This document shows positions 16,563 through 18,247 of a DNA stretch of 18,247 bases, piece after piece. Source of the DNA: Sphingomonadaceae bacterium. GTDB taxonomy: Bacteria > Pseudomonadota > Alphaproteobacteria > Sphingomonadales > Sphingomonadaceae. The notes under the pieces were generated by a model. It did not search any database, had not been told where the DNA came from, and saw only the letters and a list, made by a program, of their open reading frames with translations. Position 1 is the stretch's first letter. Each line of letters starts with the position of its first letter. The DNA is taken from positions 1 to 18,247 of the forward strand of contig JACVCM010000064.1 of the NCBI GenBank assembly GCA_016742125.1, in the 5' to 3' direction. Position numbers and translations under genes: made by a program.

Positions 16563-16730
16563 TCAGGCCGGGTGAGCTTCCTGCATCAGGGCGTCTTTAA
16601 GATAAAGTTTCTGCTTTTTGAGATTGTGGATGAGATTGCTGTCAGGGAAAGGTCTGTTTTCCTCGCGCTCCAATTTTTCTTCCAGTTCAGCATGCTTCAT
16701 GCGGAGTGCGGACATATGGTTGGTGTTCAC
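16563..16730 (-). CDS. DUF465 (YdcH-like) small protein 1
   Basis: A 55-residue protein, too short for most gene finders. It begins at GTG 16728-16730 with AAGGAG six bases upstream. The sequence MKHAELEEKLEREENRPFPD and HNLKKQKLYLKDAL matches the DUF465/YdcH pattern: an N-terminal helix with a conserved His, a D or PD turn, then a basic helix (LKKxKLxLKD). Such proteins are predicted two-helix hairpins of unknown function. An internal ATG at 16715 is a possible second start. The stop lies seven bases from the nested element, and the gene is divergent from DUF465 gene 2. Confidence 0.85.
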   Translation of the reverse strand: MNTNHMSALRMKHAELEEKLEREENRPFPDSNLIHNLKKQKLYLKDALMQEAHPA

Positions 16731-16887
16731 CTCATTCTCCTTCTTGTGAGACTCGACGACCTAACGAGGCAAGTAAATCATGATTCGGCATGACTGTCGC
16801 CCCCCATTTTGGACCAAATTGGCCATATGGGATACGAGGGCATATTTTGGCGATGACTTGTTAACCGCGATAGGGTTAGAGGGGATC

Positions 16888-17085
16888 ATGAATGACGAAG
16901 GTTACCAGCAGCTTCTGGAACAGTTGAGGGTTGAACATCGCGATCTTGATGACGCCATCAACGCCCTTGCAACGCAGGCTATCGTCGACCAGTTGCAAAT
17001 TGCGCGCCTGAAGAAGAAGAAACTGGCGTTAAAAGACCGGATAATGCGCATAGAGGACCAGCTGATCCCTGACATAATTGCTTGA
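16888..17085 (+). CDS. DUF465 (YdcH-like) small protein 2
   Basis: A 65-residue protein with the full DUF465 pattern: LLEQLRVEHRDLDDAINAL (first helix, conserved EHRDLD), then DQLQIARLKKKKLALKDRI and the usual end IEDQLIPDIIA. The open frame reaches 16780, but the family begins at the ATG at 16888, with AGAGGGG a few bases upstream. Function is unknown. The pairing of two DUF465 genes with the DUF1465/RcdA gene downstream recurs in alphaproteobacteria, to my knowledge, which suggests a common role, perhaps in the cell cycle or envelope. Confidence 0.9.
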   Translation: MNDEGYQQLLEQLRVEHRDLDDAINALATQAIVDQLQIARLKKKKLALKDRIMRIEDQLIPDIIA

Positions 17086-17100
17086 CCAGACCTTGCCTCT

Positions 17101-17108
17101 TTAACCAT
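17101..17108 (+). promoter_or_regulatory. Possible CtrA half-site upstream of rcdA
   Basis: TTAACCAT is the eight-base half-site often used for the alphaproteobacterial cell-cycle regulator CtrA; the second TTAA of the full TTAA-N7-TTAA site is absent (ACAT is there instead). It lies 109 bp before the rcdA start. The motif is short, so chance occurrence is a real possibility. Confidence 0.3.
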
Positions 17109-17216
17109 TTTACATTTGTCTATCAGGCGTTTCATCCCGGCACAGTTGGCCAAACGAACCAAAATCAGGCTGATTTGCGCTAACATTTTTGCCCTCGTCG
17201 TGGCATATGCTGGCGG

Positions 17217-17666
17217 ATGGACCCGATCCCGCACGAACTGACCCCTAAACTGGTTGACTCACTATATACCGAGGCGATGCTCTTGGCGGATGAGGCACGC
17301 GCCTATTTCGACCGGGATCAGATCGTCGGTAACCTTTCGCCCGAGATATCGGTCGCCTTTTCCTGCGAATCCTTAAAGGTCACCACCCGTCTGATGCATA
17401 GCATCGCCTGGTTGCTTAACCAGAAAGCCTTACGCGCCGGAGAGATTTCGGAGGCCGATGCCCTTGGCGAAGCGCGCGAGCTTGGCTATTCACCGGCCAG
17501 TGACAGTTTCCACGTCGGACGATTTCCGGAAGACGCGCAAACGCTGATCGCAGCGAGCGAAGATCTCTATTTCAGACTCCAGCGATTGAGCATGAAGATG
17601 AAGAGTCTGCCGTCCGAAGCACCGGCGCCGCTTGTCATGATGGACCGCATTCGGGCCGCGTTCTAG
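17217..17666 (+). CDS. rcdA: DUF1465 family protein, RcdA-like (regulator of CtrA degradation)
   Basis: A 149-residue, mostly helical protein. Helix 1 is LVDSLYTEAMLLADEARAYFD (about 11-31). The central signature FSCESLKVTTRLMHSIAWLLNQKALRAGEIS (about 49-79) is the best conserved part of DUF1465, the family of Caulobacter RcdA. RcdA is an adaptor in the ClpXP pathway that degrades CtrA at the start of S phase. Length and helix order fit. Whether this sphingomonad protein acts on CtrA is inferred; the family link is firmer. The start ATG at 17217 has only GGCGG close by. It ends eight bases from the stop of the convergent ABC gene. Confidence 0.82.
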   Translation: MDPIPHELTPKLVDSLYTEAMLLADEARAYFDRDQIVGNLSPEISVAFSCESLKVTTRLMHSIAWLLNQKALRAGEISEADALGEARELGYSPASDSFHVGRFPEDAQTLIAASEDLYFRLQRLSMKMKSLPSEAPAPLVMMDRIRAAF

Positions 17667-17674
17667 GGCTGACT

Positions 17675-18247
17675 TCACGCGTCGAATTGCAGGCTTGCCA
17701 GACGGGCGTACAGGCCCCCCGCACTGCTTAGTGTCAAATGGTCGCCTTCCTCGACGATCTTGCCCTGGTCCATCACGATGATCCGGTCGGCAGACCGGAC
17801 GGTTGCAAGCCGATGTGCAATGACAATGGTCGTACGGTCGATCATGAGCTTTTCCAGTGCGTCTTGAACGAGCTTTTCGCTTTCCGCATCAAGCGCGCTG
17901 GTGGCTTCATCGAGTAGCAGGATGGGTGAGTTGCGTAGTACTGCGCGGGCAATTGCTATGCGCTGGCGCTGGCCGCCTGAAAGCCGCGCACCGCCCTCAC
18001 CAAGATAGGTGTCAAGTCCATCGGGAAGCTCGCGCAGGAATATCGCCGCATTGGCTTGCTCGGCTGCGGCCCAGATGGCGTCATCATCGGCCAGCCAGTT
18101 GCCATAGCGCAGATTGTCGCGCGCCGACGCTGCGAACAGTACGGTTTCCTGAGGCACATATGCCATACGCTCACGGACTTCGGCGGGATCGGCACTGGTT
18201 AGGGCAACGCCATCGTTACGGGCAGCACCGGCTTCGGGGCCGTAAAA
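17675..18247 (-). CDS. ABC exporter, C-terminal nucleotide-binding domain (cut by window edge)
   Basis: The last 190 residues of an ABC transporter with a fused membrane domain, open to the right edge. Visible in order are the Q-loop region MAYVPQETVLFAASARDNL, the signature LSGGQRQRIAIARA, Walker B ILLLDEATSALD, the H-loop VIAHRLATV and a tail typical of ABCB/MsbA-type exporters (KIVEEGDHLTLSSAGGLYARL). Walker A and the six-helix membrane domain lie outside the window. Export of lipid, peptide or drug is likely; the substrate cannot be told. The frame continues through the ATG at 18164-18166, which is internal, not a start. Confidence 0.92.
   Translation of the reverse strand, partial: FYGPEAGAARNDGVALTSADPAEVRERMAYVPQETVLFAASARDNLRYGNWLADDDAIWAAAEQANAAIFLRELPDGLDTYLGEGGARLSGGQRQRIAIARAVLRNSPILLLDEATSALDAESEKLVQDALEKLMIDRTTIVIAHRLATVRSADRIIVMDQGKIVEEGDHLTLSSAGGLYARLASLQFDA

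Overview
The window reads as a chromosomal segment of an alphaproteobacterium, most likely a sphingomonad (Sphingomonadaceae or a close relative). The evidence is the order ptsP, RodZ-like gene, cpoB/ybgF, tilS, ftsH; an RcdA-type DUF1465 gene next to paired DUF465 genes; a free-standing two-domain Cdc48 ATPase; and GC-rich codons. The genus cannot be fixed from the sequence. There is no prophage, integrase, CRISPR array, tRNA or rRNA.

Layout. 1-353 (-) is the N-terminal part of a LysR-type regulator, cut by the window edge. The 305-bp gap up to cdc48 (+, 659-2962) holds a strong dyad with LysR-box geometry and an orphan UUCG-loop terminator. A large inverted repeat fills the convergent gap between cdc48 and an MFS transporter (-, 3064-4365), whose start codon overlaps the stop of a small ABM monooxygenase (-, 4362-4685). 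Divergent from these is a PmtA-like methyltransferase (+, 4817-5443), which converges with a two-HKD phospholipase D/cardiolipin synthase-type protein (-, 5456-6622). rpoZ (+, 6744-7088) has its own promoter and terminator. Next is a DUF3667 zinc-ribbon membrane protein (+, 7177-8451), whose 3' end overlaps that of a DUF3800 gene (-, 8410-9036).

From 16730 down to 8410 everything is on the minus strand: DUF465 gene 1, a 272-bp structured non-coding element, ptsP, a RodZ-like protein, cpoB/ybgF, tilS, ftsH, DUF3800. This looks like a housekeeping series covering nitrogen-PTS signalling, envelope and cell-shape proteins, tRNA-Ile lysidine modification and membrane-protein quality control. On the plus strand DUF465 gene 2 (16888-17085) and an rcdA-like gene (17217-17666) lead to the convergent C-terminal part of an ABC exporter (-, 17675-18247).

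The most unusual signal is the element at 16284-16555. It has 34-bp terminal inverted repeats (33/34 identical) enclosing two further long hairpins, so a single strand could fold into a three-way junction. It has the form of a MITE with possible TA target sites and lies between a DUF465 stop codon and the ptsP start. Its origin and function are not known from the sequence alone.
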